Counted from the stretch's first letter, positions 1 through 6,800 are shown. The stretch is DNA of 13,278 bases from Candidatus Aenigmatarchaeota archaeon (GCA_017609225.1 JAFCEK010000020.1:1-13278), one strand, 5' to 3'. Program-made: numbers and translations. The notes: generated from the sequence alone by a model not told the origin.

Positions 1-77
1 TTGAAAGCAAAAAAAGGAAAAAATACAGGAATGTGTACAAAAAGGGTGGAAAAGAAAGGGCAAAAAAGATAAAATAA
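1..77 (+). other. Probable C-terminal tail of a gene truncated by the window edge
   Basis: Two plus-strand frames are open from the left edge. Frame 1 ends with TAA at 70-72 and frame 3 with TAA at 75-77. Both would encode a strongly basic C-terminus rich in Lys and Arg, as in ribosomal or nucleic-acid-binding proteins. The segment is so A-rich that either frame gives many lysines, so composition alone cannot choose between them. Whichever is real would converge on the minus-strand gene whose stop codon begins at 78. It could equally be non-coding spacer. No product is assigned. Confidence 0.3.
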
Positions 78-314
78 TTAATCAGTAATCAGGTACTTTA
101 TGAGCAGCCTTGTCACCTTGTCCTCAAATTCCTTTTTCCTTTTTGAGTTTCCCTGGATTATGGGCTTCACAACCTTCCAGACATCAGGGCAGTCTGCCCT
201 CTCCTGCCCCAAAACCTCTCTTACAGCTCTGTCCAGCAGCCTTCGGTTCTCAGGCCTGTTGTCAGCTCCTGCCTTTCTCAGGATTTCCTCAAGATGTCTT
301 GTGTAGCATGTCAT
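78..314 (-). CDS. Small conserved-looking archaeal protein, function unknown
   Basis: This is a 78-residue, highly charged, probably cytosolic protein with no membrane segment. It begins MTCYTRHLEEIL and has two cysteines (Cys3 and Cys42). The pattern of an MTCYTRH start followed by charged helices and an acidic-Cys-Pro segment (ADCPDVW, residues 40-46) resembles small uncharacterised archaeal proteins I remember, but I cannot name a family. The start is well supported: the minus strand carries a GGGTGG ribosome binding site at 323-328, eight bases before the ATG, and a TATA-like element at 358-367. Unlike other first genes in this window it therefore has a short leader with a Shine-Dalgarno site. 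It is divergent from the membrane-protein pair at 427-2233. Cys3 could bind metal or be redox-active, but nothing in the sequence proves that. Confidence 0.65.
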   Translation of the reverse strand: MTCYTRHLEEILRKAGADNRPENRRLLDRAVREVLGQERADCPDVWKVVKPIIQGNSKRKKEFEDKVTRLLIKYLITD

Positions 315-357
315 TCAAACAACCACCCAGGCCTTAATCTAAATAATTTGCAGCATA

Positions 358-367
358 TATATTTAAA
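358..367 (-). promoter_or_regulatory. TATA-like promoter element for the 78-314 gene
   Basis: On the minus strand this reads TTTAAATATA, close to the archaeal TATA consensus. It lies about 48 bp before the ATG at 314. With the usual 25-27 bp spacing, transcription would start near 336, leaving a leader of about 22 nt that contains the GGGTGG site at 323-328. Confidence 0.5.
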
Positions 368-395
368 TCTGAATCCCTGTTTTGGACAGAAACAG

Positions 396-403
396 TATTT
401 AAG
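396..403 (+). promoter_or_regulatory. TATA-like element, leaderless promoter for the 427 gene
   Basis: TATTTAAG is centred 27 bp upstream of the ATG at 427, and no Shine-Dalgarno sequence lies before that ATG. Both facts fit a leaderless archaeal transcript. The next gene has a near-identical element (TTTTTAAG) at the same distance. Confidence 0.5.
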
Positions 404-426
404 CTGATATAGCAAAATATAAATCA

Positions 427-1041
427 ATGGTTAGCGGGAGCATTCTTAACTATCTGAGGGAAGGGCTGAAGGAGGGTCATTCCCTGGAAATGCTGAAGCA
501 GGAGCTTCTTAAGTCAGGATGGAACCCTGCTGAAGTGAATGAAGCGGCTAACATGGTTCAGGCACAGCCGGCACCGCCTTCCCCGCTGCCGGAATCAAAA
601 CCTGAGGCGCAGCAGGCAGGAAAAAGGCCAGCAGGAATGACTATAATATGCGTTCTGGGGTTTCTGCTTTCAGTGCTGCTTATAATCACGGGAATTATAG
701 CGCTCTCATTTTCCGGGCTTGTTTCTGGTATGGACATGATAGCGGTTGGTAATGCAAGGATGTCTGTCCCGGGAGGGTTGTTTGGCTCTTTGTTTGTTAT
801 GCTGGGACTGGTATCCCTCATAATAGGCATTGTGGGGCTGATTGCATTCTATCTCCTGCTCAAAATGAAAAAAACAGGCCTGATAATAGTGCTTGTTATC
901 GGAATAATAACAATATTTCAGAGCATTATTAACATTATTCAGTTTCCGTTAATTAGCATTATAAACAGCAATATATGGGTACTGGTTGTCTGGATTATAA
1001 TAGTTGCATACCTTCTCATGAAAAGAAGGCTTTTTGTGTAA
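427..1041 (+). CDS. Four-TM membrane protein with short helical N-terminal module
   Basis: This is a 204-residue predicted membrane protein. Residues 5-44 form a helical module (ILNYLREG, then a GHS turn, then LLKSGW, then a final helix). A Pro/Ala-rich linker follows at 45-69, and about four hydrophobic segments lie near 72-96, 120-146, 150-178 and 183-199. It ends in a basic MKRRLFV tail. The N-terminal module is repeated in the next gene, so the two are probably related by duplication or domain sharing. From memory, such 'LREG...GHS...LL..GW...EV.EA' modules recur at the N-termini of membrane proteins in DPANN archaea; this is recollection and not a search result. The ATG is supported by the TATA-like element 27 bp upstream. 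Function is unknown. The module may be a cytoplasmic interaction or assembly domain, which is inference. Confidence 0.75.
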   Translation: MVSGSILNYLREGLKEGHSLEMLKQELLKSGWNPAEVNEAANMVQAQPAPPSPLPESKPEAQQAGKRPAGMTIICVLGFLLSVLLIITGIIALSFSGLVSGMDMIAVGNARMSVPGGLFGSLFVMLGLVSLIIGIVGLIAFYLLLKMKKTGLIIVLVIGIITIFQSIINIIQFPLISIINSNIWVLVVWIIIVAYLLMKRRLFV

Positions 1042-1049
1042 TTTTTAAG
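1042..1049 (+). promoter_or_regulatory. TATA-like element, leaderless promoter for the 1073 gene
   Basis: TTTTTAAG is centred about 27 bp before the ATG at 1073, directly after the stop codon of the preceding gene. A second AT-rich match (AATTTAAAT, 1052-1060) lies closer to the start. The T-run may also help end the upstream transcript. No Shine-Dalgarno site precedes the ATG. Confidence 0.4.
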
Positions 1050-1072
1050 CAAATTTAAATAATTATAAAACA

Positions 1073-2233
1073 ATGACTGATGATAGTATTGTAAATTATC
1101 TCCGAGAGGGAACCAGGGAAGGTCACTCTATTAAATCCATGAAAAATGAGCTTCTAAAGGAAGGTTGGAAAAAAACTGAAGTAGATGAAGCAGTTAAAAT
1201 TTTCCAGAATCAGATGCAACAACAAGAGAAAAACGGCATTTTGGCCAAGCTCAAATCACCGAGTGATGAATTCAAGTTATTTTTGATACTTTTTGGATTA
1301 TGGATTATAATTTATGTTTTAATTCTTAGATTTAATTGTATTGTAAGTATAGGAGGGTCTTATAACATATGCATACCTGTATTGAACGAGTTGTTAGGAT
1401 CTATTCATTTTGTTTTAAATATAGGAACTCTAGTTACATCGGTTCTGTTTATTCTGATTTATTCGCTAATAGGAAATTCGAACAGCTTTCTGAATAGTAT
1501 AACGAGGATCATACTTATAGCTGTGAACATTGTTTACCTCTACCTGATTTCCAGGCTTGCTGTTTTCATCAGAAATAAAATTATGGGAAGAGAGCCTGTT
1601 CCTGTTACTGAAGCAATGACAATAAAAAAATCAGATAAAATTATTTATGGGTTTGTTGTGTTTGCTTTCTTGTTTTTGATTATCTCCAGTTTGGCACTTG
1701 AATTACATGTTATATCAGATGGAGGAATGTGGATAAATGATTTATCCATTCATGCACAAAACAGGATACAAAATGTATTCTCCCAGACAAATGAAACTTT
1801 TGCAATTTACCCAAGCAGGTACAGGCTTGAAAAAGGTCAATCATTAAAAATGGCAGCTGGAATAAAGAATGATGCTGCAGATGATAATAATCATACATTT
1901 GTTATAAATATTATTCCTTCAACAGCGACTCAGACAATATGTCCTGAGCAGGATATAGAAATATGCACAGCTCCTGATGGAAGTGTATTAAAGAAATATA
2001 TGTCTACATGGACTGTTTTCCCAACAGGAAAATCTGACATTCAGGCAAATAATATAAGCTACAGATACATAACAATAACAGTGCCAGGTAATGCAGTAAG
2101 TGGGATATACCAGTTTGATGTTTTGGCTTGCTGTACTGATTGTGAGGGTTCTGATGTGGAGGCATATAGCGATTGCATATATTCAACACGGAACTGGGGC
2201 TCTATCCAGTCCTTGGAAATAACAGTTAAATAA
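1073..2233 (+). CDS. Membrane protein with external Cys-rich beta domain and shared N-terminal module
   Basis: The 386-residue product starts with the same helical module as its neighbour (residues 5-45: IVNYLREG, GHS, LLKEGW). Four hydrophobic segments follow, near 68-86, 108-133, 144-166 and 190-212. The C-terminal region (about 213-386) is soluble and beta-rich. It contains an Ig-like/COG1470-like ending (GIYQFDV, 345-350) and six cysteines (290, 298, 353, 354, 357, 368), which could form disulfides or bind metal if exposed outside the cell. With four membrane segments and a cytoplasmic N-terminus, this domain would also be predicted cytoplasmic unless one segment is not membrane-spanning, so topology is uncertain. 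Base composition is odd: 1261-1380 is about 25% G+C by hand count, against roughly 45-50% in much of the mbh operon. Function is unknown. Confidence 0.75.
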   Translation: MTDDSIVNYLREGTREGHSIKSMKNELLKEGWKKTEVDEAVKIFQNQMQQQEKNGILAKLKSPSDEFKLFLILFGLWIIIYVLILRFNCIVSIGGSYNICIPVLNELLGSIHFVLNIGTLVTSVLFILIYSLIGNSNSFLNSITRIILIAVNIVYLYLISRLAVFIRNKIMGREPVPVTEAMTIKKSDKIIYGFVVFAFLFLIISSLALELHVISDGGMWINDLSIHAQNRIQNVFSQTNETFAIYPSRYRLEKGQSLKMAAGIKNDAADDNNHTFVINIIPSTATQTICPEQDIEICTAPDGSVLKKYMSTWTVFPTGKSDIQANNISYRYITITVPGNAVSGIYQFDVLACCTDCEGSDVEAYSDCIYSTRNWGSIQSLEITVK

Positions 2234-2255
2234 TTACGTTAATAACCTTAACTGA

Positions 2256-2264
2256 TTTTTATTA
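2256..2264 (+). promoter_or_regulatory. Candidate TATA element for the mbh operon
   Basis: TTTTTATTA is centred about 29 bp before the mbhA ATG at 2289. No Shine-Dalgarno sequence lies between it and the ATG (the interval is AT-rich), which suggests a leaderless operon transcript. The match to the archaeal consensus is moderate. The T-run may also serve as a terminator for the upstream gene. Confidence 0.4.
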
Positions 2265-2288
2265 GAAGACATAAAGATAATATATATT

Positions 2289-2762
2289 ATGAGCAAGTTT
2301 GCTGTAAGCTTTATGCTGCTGTTCCTGGGATGGCTTGCCCTGACTTTCACGGTTAATGTGCAGGAGGTAATTCTGGGGCTGTTTATCTCACTTGTGATAG
2401 CGCACATATCCAATGAGTTCTTTTTTCACAAAAAGCCGCTCAAACCGCTGAACCCTGTAAGATGGATTCATGCAGTTGCATATATTTTTGTTTTCATATG
2501 GATGGAGATAATAAGCCATCTTGAGCTGGCATACAGGATAATAACAGGAAAAATAAGCCCGGGCATAATAAAACTTGAAACAGGGCATGCCACCGATGTG
2601 GGAAAGGTTCTCCTCGCAAACTCCATAACCCTTACCCCGGGCACGCTGACAATCAAGGCAGGCAAAAACCTTTATGTGCACTGGATTGGATTTGAAGAGA
2701 AAAAGGAAAGAAGCTTTGCAAAGCATTTTGAAAGCTTTGGAAGGAGGCTGGCAAATGATTGA
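2289..2762 (+). CDS. mbhA: Mbh hydrogenase subunit A (MnhE/MrpE-like)
   Basis: This 157-residue protein is the MrpE-type subunit of the sodium/proton antiporter module of a membrane-bound hydrogenase. It has three hydrophobic stretches (about 5-22, 24-42, 58-78) followed by a cytoplasmic domain. That domain carries the family signature NSITLTPGTLTI at 111-122 and a downstream VHWI segment. Length is normal for MnhE proteins. It opens the operon, and its stop codon overlaps the start of mbhB by 8 nt. In the Pyrococcus furiosus complex the equivalent subunit is part of the Mrp-like arm that moves ions when hydrogen is produced. It could be confused with a stand-alone Mrp antiporter subunit, but the following hydrogenase genes settle the assignment. 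Confidence 0.9.
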   Translation: MSKFAVSFMLLFLGWLALTFTVNVQEVILGLFISLVIAHISNEFFFHKKPLKPLNPVRWIHAVAYIFVFIWMEIISHLELAYRIITGKISPGIIKLETGHATDVGKVLLANSITLTPGTLTIKAGKNLYVHWIGFEEKKERSFAKHFESFGRRLAND

Positions 2763-3000
2763 GCTGCTCTTTATCCTTGGAGGGATTATAGCGCTTTTAA
2801 GGGCACTTTCAGGCCCAACCTTTGCAGACAGGCTTCTGGCGGCAAACCTTGTTGCAAGCATAGTTATACTGCTCCTGGTCTGGTATGATGTCAGCATGCA
2901 GCTGAACATGTTCATGGATACTGCAATTGTGCTCAGCATACTCTCTCTTGTTGGAATACTTTCCATTTCAAAATACATAAGGAGTGCGGCAAATGATTGA
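2755..3000 (+). CDS. mbhB: Mbh hydrogenase subunit B (MnhF/MrpF-like)
   Basis: This is an 81-residue protein with three predicted membrane helices (about 3-17, 28-44, 54-73) and the MrpF signature GPTFADRLLAANL starting at residue 20. The start at 2755 is preferred over longer in-frame extensions because the family begins right before the first helix and GGAGG lies at 2743-2747, seven bases upstream. It overlaps the mbhA stop by 8 nt, implying translational coupling. It is a membrane subunit of the Mrp-like ion-translocating module. The junction sequence is repeated exactly at the end of this gene. Confidence 0.9.
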   Translation: MIELLFILGGIIALLRALSGPTFADRLLAANLVASIVILLLVWYDVSMQLNMFMDTAIVLSILSLVGILSISKYIRSAAND

Positions 3001-3319
3001 AATTGCGGTGCAGGCAATGCTCTGGGTTTCCGGTATTTTCGCTGTGCTGGGAGCTGTTGGGCTTTTCAGGTTCCCGGATTTTTACACAAGAAGCCATGCA
3101 GCAACCATGGTTTCTGTTGGCGGGGTGTGCCTGGCGCTGCTTGCGCTGCTGATATCAAGCTGGTGGAGCATTTTTTCAGTCAAGATAGCGGTTGTGCTTG
3201 CGCTAAATCTTATTACCGGCCCGACAGGCACCCATGCCATTGCATCTGCAGCGTATGACCTGGGCATAAAGCCCAGGGTTTTGAAGGATGAGCTTAAAGC
3301 AGGGAGGGGTGAAAAATGA
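2993..3319 (+). CDS. mbhC: Mbh hydrogenase subunit C (MnhG/MrpG-like)
   Basis: This 108-residue membrane protein has three hydrophobic segments (about 5-24, 38-57, 61-77). The MrpG motif GLFRFPDFYTRSHAAT is at 23-38, and a conserved GPTGTHAIASAAY segment is at 77-89. The ATG at 2993 is chosen over an in-frame GTG at 2984 because AGGAG at 2979-2983 is well placed for 2993 and the overlap with mbhB then matches the previous junction (8 nt). The C-terminus is basic and cytosolic. It belongs to the Mrp-like ion-transport arm of the hydrogenase, and its stop overlaps mbhD as ATGA. Confidence 0.9.
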   Translation: MIEIAVQAMLWVSGIFAVLGAVGLFRFPDFYTRSHAATMVSVGGVCLALLALLISSWWSIFSVKIAVVLALNLITGPTGTHAIASAAYDLGIKPRVLKDELKAGRGEK

Positions 3320-3546
3320 TTATAGAAACCGCTCTGGTTGCTGTTCTTGTGCTTTCAGCTGCAGTGGTAATGATAAAGGACCTTGTTCATGCAGTGATAA
3401 TACTGGCAATATCTGACACGCTTATTGCATTTGTTTTCTATCTGATGGCTGCCCCGGATATTGCAATAACTCAGGCAGCAGTGGTTGCGGGGCTCAGCAC
3501 CATGATTTTTCTTGTGAGCATAAACAAGACAAGGAGGATGGAATGA
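3316..3546 (+). CDS. mbhD: Mbh hydrogenase subunit D (DUF4040 / MrpA C-terminal-like)
   Basis: This 76-residue protein has three hydrophobic helices. It matches the segment that in bacterial Mrp systems lies in the C-terminal part of MrpA and in Mbh complexes is a separate subunit. The signature APDIAITQAAVVAG (residues 46-59) is present, with the conserved acidic residue Asp48. The start is fixed by a four-base ATGA overlap with mbhC and an upstream GGAGGGG ribosome binding site. It also ends in an ATGA overlap with mbhE. Its role in the complex would be to help form the ion path between the Mrp arm and the hydrogenase arm. Confidence 0.88.
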   Translation: MIIETALVAVLVLSAAVVMIKDLVHAVIILAISDTLIAFVFYLMAAPDIAITQAAVVAGLSTMIFLVSINKTRRME

Positions 3547-3839
3547 ACTGGTTCAGGGCATATGTTATAGGGGTTCTGGGCATTCTGCTGTTTGTTTCAG
3601 TGCTGTATCTTCCTGGTTTTGGCAGCTTCCAGAACAAGGATGTGGCAAACTATTATCTTCAGAACGCATGGAAAGAAACAGGCTCAGCAAACATAATAAA
3701 CTCCATTGTCTGGGATTACAGAGGCTATGACACCCTTGGAGAGGAAACTGTGCTGTTTGCAGCCGCAATGGGTGTGTTTCTCATTATAAGAAAAAAGGAG
3801 TATCACAAATATGGACTTAATAATAAAAACCGTAAGTAG
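3543..3839 (+). CDS. mbhE: Mbh hydrogenase subunit E (MrpA C-terminal-like)
   Basis: This 98-residue protein has an N-terminal hydrophobic helix (about 6-24), an extracytoplasmic loop, the diagnostic motif WDYRGYDTLGEETVLF (57-72) and a second helix (about 70-83). The motif is the conserved core of MbhE and of the last part of MrpA; Asp63 and Glu67/Glu68 are likely part of the ion-handling site. The start forms an ATGA overlap with mbhD. The basic C-terminal tail reads 29 nt into mbhF in another frame, the longest overlap in this operon. The tail after residue 83 is low in complexity and may be a late extension. Confidence 0.88.
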   Translation: MNWFRAYVIGVLGILLFVSVLYLPGFGSFQNKDVANYYLQNAWKETGSANIINSIVWDYRGYDTLGEETVLFAAAMGVFLIIRKKEYHKYGLNNKNRK

Positions 3840-4209
3840 AATACTGTTCCCTTTCATACTGCTGCTGGGAACATACATGGCATTCCATGGGCATCTCAGC
3901 CCCGGGGGGGCATTTCCTGCAGGTGTAATAATAGCAACAGGCTTTGCGCTGCTTATTATAAGTTACAGGGAGGGTGATGTGGAACACAGGCTTACCAAGG
4001 ATGAGCTTATTGACCTTAAGAGCGTTTCCGGAATCATACTGATAATACTGATACTGAGCCTCGGTCACCATATCAGGGATGAGGTTCTGGCAACTCAAAA
4101 CATTTTCAGTTTATGGAGCGGCGGACTTACGCCTGTTTTCAATATCGCCGGGATGTTCATGGTTGTTACTGCAATCGTTGTTATACTTTACACTATTGTA
4201 AGGGAGTAG
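3811..4209 (+). CDS. mbhF: Mbh hydrogenase subunit F (MnhB/MrpB-like)
   Basis: This is a 132-residue membrane protein of the MrpB family with four hydrophobic helices (about 9-25, 34-51, 70-85, 108-130). The signature GHLSPGGAFPAGVI is at 27-40. A GGAG ribosome binding site at 3797-3801 supports the ATG at 3811, although this makes a 29-nt overlap with mbhE. No later ATG would leave the first helix intact. It is part of the Mrp-like arm. Length and motifs are normal, and mbhG follows after a 5-nt gap. Confidence 0.9.
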   Translation: MDLIIKTVSRILFPFILLLGTYMAFHGHLSPGGAFPAGVIIATGFALLIISYREGDVEHRLTKDELIDLKSVSGIILIILILSLGHHIRDEVLATQNIFSLWSGGLTPVFNIAGMFMVVTAIVVILYTIVRE

Positions 4210-4214
4210 GTTGG

Positions 4215-4562
4215 ATGTTTGTATATATTACAGTAATGCTGCTGGCACTGGTGGGGATATATGCCCTGCTGCTAAAGGAGAACCTTATCAAGAAAATAAT
4301 AGGGCTTGCAATATTTTCAAACAGCATACATCTGTTCCTTATATCCCTTGGATACAGAAAAGGCGGGATTGCAGCAATCATGCAGAAGGCCAATGTAGGA
4401 TATTTTTCTCTTGCTGCTGTTGACCCGCTGCCTCAGGCAATGGTATTGACATCCATAGTGATAAACCTGTCTGTAACAGCTGTGGCACTGAGCCTGGCAA
4501 TTCACACCTACAGAAAATTCGGAACCCTTGATTCCAAAAAAATAAGGGGGCTGAACGGATAA
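4215..4562 (+). CDS. mbhG: Mbh hydrogenase subunit G (MnhC/NuoK-like)
   Basis: This 115-residue protein has three predicted membrane helices (about 2-20, 26-45, 72-97), homologous to MrpC and complex I NuoK. Characteristic elements are the Asn/His-containing second helix (FSNSIHLFLISLG) and DPLPQAMVLTSIVI at 70-83. The start at 4215 is chosen over an upstream in-frame ATG at 4113 because the family begins directly at the first helix, mbhF ends at 4209, and AGGGAG at 4201-4206 is a usable ribosome binding site. The stop overlaps the mbhH start by one base (TAATG). It forms part of the ion pathway next to MbhH. Confidence 0.92.
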   Translation: MFVYITVMLLALVGIYALLLKENLIKKIIGLAIFSNSIHLFLISLGYRKGGIAAIMQKANVGYFSLAAVDPLPQAMVLTSIVINLSVTAVALSLAIHTYRKFGTLDSKKIRGLNG

Positions 4563-6031
4563 TGGTCACATTTCCTCTGAGCTTTTACGGCATACCCATA
4601 ATGCTGGCAGCTGCATTTATCATACCTCTGGTAAGCCTGAAAAAAGAGAAAATGGTCCCCTATATAGGGGTTTCTGCCTGTCTTGCCAGTTTTTTCCTGG
4701 CAGCACTAACATTTATTGATGTGCTTGAATTCGGCATTTTAACCCATCAGATGGAGGGTTGGCCTGCCCCTTTCGGCATAACAATAGCAGTGGATAATCT
4801 CAGCATGTTCCTTGTTTTCATGATAAATTTCATAGGATTTGCCGCGCTTGCGTTTTCCACAAAATTCATAAAAGAAAGGAGGACAAAATACTATTCCCTG
4901 CTCTGCCTTGTTCTTGTTGGCCTTCTCGGGATTGCGCATACAGGGGATATATTCAACATGTTTGTGTTCTTTGAGATAATGAGCATATCTTCATACGCAT
5001 TAACATCCTATTACAGAAACAGGGACTCGATAGAAGCCGCAATGAAATACATTATAATGGGAAGCATCGCAACAAGCATTATACTTTTTGGCATAGCCTT
5101 CATATACAGCGCTGCCGGAAGCCTTAACATGGCTGACCTTGCCCTCAGGATTCCTGCTGCAGCAGGGCCTGTTCTTCCTCTTGGCCTGGGCCTGCTTCTT
5201 GCAGGATTTCTCTTCAAGGCTGCAATATTCCCCTTCCATGCATGGAAGCCTGATGTTGCCTCTGTGATTCCGGTTCCGTTTGCAACGCTGCTGGCAACTG
5301 CAGGCAGCGCCATAGGGATTTATGCAATGCTCAGGATAGCGTTCACTGTGTTCTCTCTCACGGGCTTCTGGCTCCATATCTCTCTGATAGTAATGGGTGT
5401 TTTCAGCATGGTTTTCGGCGCTGTTCTTGCGCTTCAGCAGTATAATATACTGAGGCTTCTTGCATATTCTTCAATATCCCAGATGGGCTTTGTTGTAATG
5501 TCGCTTGGAATTGGCAGTGTGAACGCGCTGGGATACACGGCAGGCATATTCCATCTGTTCAATATAATGGTTTTTGACGCACTGCTGTTTCTTTGTGCAG
5601 GGATTATAGTGTATCATGCCGGCACTGCTGACATGAGAAAGCTTGGCGGGTTCGGGAGCTTTAATCCCATACTTTTTTATTCCTTTGTAATTGCGATGCT
5701 TTCAAGCGTTGGCATTCCGCTGTTTAACGGATTTTCAAGCAAGATTCTTATTTATATTGCAACGCTTCAGACATATCCTGTGCTTACTGTGATATCTCTT
5801 CTGGTTTCTGTACTAACGCTGGGATACATGCTGAAGGTTTATGACCTTGTTTTTTTGGGAGGGAAAAAAATAAGCCCGGGAAGGATTCACAGAAGCATGT
5901 GGATTCCGATGGCTGTGCTTGCTGCTGTCTGCCTGTTTTTCGGGGTGCTTCCGAATCTTGGAATGGCAATATCAGATGCAATAGCATCTAATTTAAGCAA
6001 TGCCATGTATATAATGGGGGTGCTTGGATGA
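4562..6031 (+). CDS. mbhH: Mbh hydrogenase subunit H (MnhD/NuoN-like antiporter subunit)
   Basis: This is the large antiporter-like subunit, 489 residues, with about 14 hydrophobic helices. It is homologous to MrpD and to complex I subunits NuoL/M/N. The conserved charged residues of the channel are visible: Glu138 in MFVFFEIMSISSYAL (helix 5) and Lys219 in FKAAIFPFHAWKPDV (helix 7). Further family landmarks are a LLAYSSISQMGFV segment and the PLFNGFSSK segment in a later helix. These residues line the half-channels used for ion transfer in this family. The length is close to the roughly 490-510 residues usual for MbhH. It overlaps mbhI by ATGA. Whether protons, sodium or both are moved cannot be read from the sequence. 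Confidence 0.95.
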   Translation: MVTFPLSFYGIPIMLAAAFIIPLVSLKKEKMVPYIGVSACLASFFLAALTFIDVLEFGILTHQMEGWPAPFGITIAVDNLSMFLVFMINFIGFAALAFSTKFIKERRTKYYSLLCLVLVGLLGIAHTGDIFNMFVFFEIMSISSYALTSYYRNRDSIEAAMKYIIMGSIATSIILFGIAFIYSAAGSLNMADLALRIPAAAGPVLPLGLGLLLAGFLFKAAIFPFHAWKPDVASVIPVPFATLLATAGSAIGIYAMLRIAFTVFSLTGFWLHISLIVMGVFSMVFGAVLALQQYNILRLLAYSSISQMGFVVMSLGIGSVNALGYTAGIFHLFNIMVFDALLFLCAGIIVYHAGTADMRKLGGFGSFNPILFYSFVIAMLSSVGIPLFNGFSSKILIYIATLQTYPVLTVISLLVSVLTLGYMLKVYDLVFLGGKKISPGRIHRSMWIPMAVLAAVCLFFGVLPNLGMAISDAIASNLSNAMYIMGVLG

Positions 6032-6345
6032 TACTGGGATTTTTACCTCTGAACATTGCAGCTGTTCTCCTCTTCCTTTTTGCAGTGATGGGCCTGATGT
6101 ACTGGGCAAGCAGGAAGGTAAGGCCTGAGAAAAAATCCAGGGAAAAGGAAAAAATATATGCATGCGGGGAGAATATTTCTCCCGGAAGGCTTGAAGTGCC
6201 TTATGAAAGCTTTTACAGGATATTGATAAGAATGTTCGGCTTTGAATCCTTTAAGAGATGGCATTCGGGCGATATTAATGATTATCTCACATGGATAATA
6301 ACAGGCATGGTTATGCTGATAATGGTTCTGGTGCTGACATGGTAA
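6028..6345 (+). CDS. mbhI: Mbh hydrogenase subunit I (connector)
   Basis: This 105-residue protein has an N-terminal membrane helix (about 5-27), a charged cytoplasmic segment and a C-terminal helix (about 86-104). The segment YACGE at 44-48 and the later FYRILIRMFGFE stretch match the MbhI-type connector, which in the P. furiosus structure links the Mrp-like and hydrogenase arms. The position between the antiporter gene and the hydrogenase small subunit gives the same assignment. It starts within an ATGA overlap with mbhH and ends with a 7-nt overlap with mbhJ. The identification rests partly on gene order because this subunit is poorly conserved. Confidence 0.82.
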   Translation: MILGFLPLNIAAVLLFLFAVMGLMYWASRKVRPEKKSREKEKIYACGENISPGRLEVPYESFYRILIRMFGFESFKRWHSGDINDYLTWIITGMVMLIMVLVLTW

Positions 6346-6800
6346 AGGGAACACTTTACAGGATACTGGAGAAGCCGCTGAATTATGCCAGAAGAAAGAG
6401 TCCCTGGATACTCCATCTTGATACAGGGGGCTGCAACGGCTGTGCAATAGAAACATTTGCAATACTAAGTCCGAGATATGATATGGAAAGATTCGGTGCA
6501 CTAAGCAAGGGAAATCCCAGGCATGCAGACATACTTGTTATATCAGGCGCGGTTTCAAGAAAAATAAAGCCCATGCTGAAAAGGATATATGAGCAGACAC
6601 CTGAGCCAAAGGTGGTTATGGCCATAGGAAGCTGTGCAATAACAAAGGGGGTTTTCCATGATTCATACAACATTGTAGGCCCCCTGGACAGAATAATGCC
6701 TGTGGATGTTTATGTTCCGGGATGTCCCCCAAAGCCCGAGGCAATATTCGATGGTATGCTCAGGGCAATTGAAAAATTCAGGGAGAAGGTGGAAAAATGA
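6339..6800 (+). CDS. mbhJ: Mbh [NiFe]-hydrogenase small subunit J (NuoB-like)
   Basis: This 153-residue protein is the electron-transfer small subunit holding the [4Fe-4S] cluster nearest the active site. The four expected ligands are present: Cys32 and Cys35 in GGCNGCAIE, Cys99 in GSCA, and Cys129 in PGCPPKPEAI. It is cytosolic-facing and binds MbhL. The ATG at 6339 is preferred to an in-frame ATG at 6291, which would run deep into mbhI and add non-family residues; a GGTG site sits six bases before 6339. Short length, lack of an export signal and lack of extra ferredoxin domains fit group 4 hydrogenases and complex I NuoB. The stop overlaps the mbhK start (ATGA). Confidence 0.95.
   Translation: MVKGTLYRILEKPLNYARRKSPWILHLDTGGCNGCAIETFAILSPRYDMERFGALSKGNPRHADILVISGAVSRKIKPMLKRIYEQTPEPKVVMAIGSCAITKGVFHDSYNIVGPLDRIMPVDVYVPGCPPKPEAIFDGMLRAIEKFREKVEK

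Noticed and set aside
558..830. Minus-strand open frame opposite the 427-1041 gene
   Set aside because: It mirrors the plus-strand membrane protein, with no motif or ribosome binding site, and the plus-strand gene has clear helices and a promoter.
2388..3017. 209-codon open frame on the minus strand across mbhA-mbhB
   Set aside because: It lies entirely opposite well-supported Mrp-type genes, has no family motif and no promoter or ribosome binding site; it is a by-product of the coding bias of the plus strand.
5000..5377. Minus-strand open frames opposite mbhH (also 5011-5313 in another frame)
   Set aside because: Low-complexity Cys/Glu/Arg-rich translations opposite a conserved membrane gene with intact key residues; no start signals.
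2289..6031. Stand-alone Mrp Na+/H+ antiporter operon
   Set aside because: MrpA is absent as one large subunit; its C-terminal parts are separate as mbhD and mbhE, and the genes run without a break into the hydrogenase subunits.
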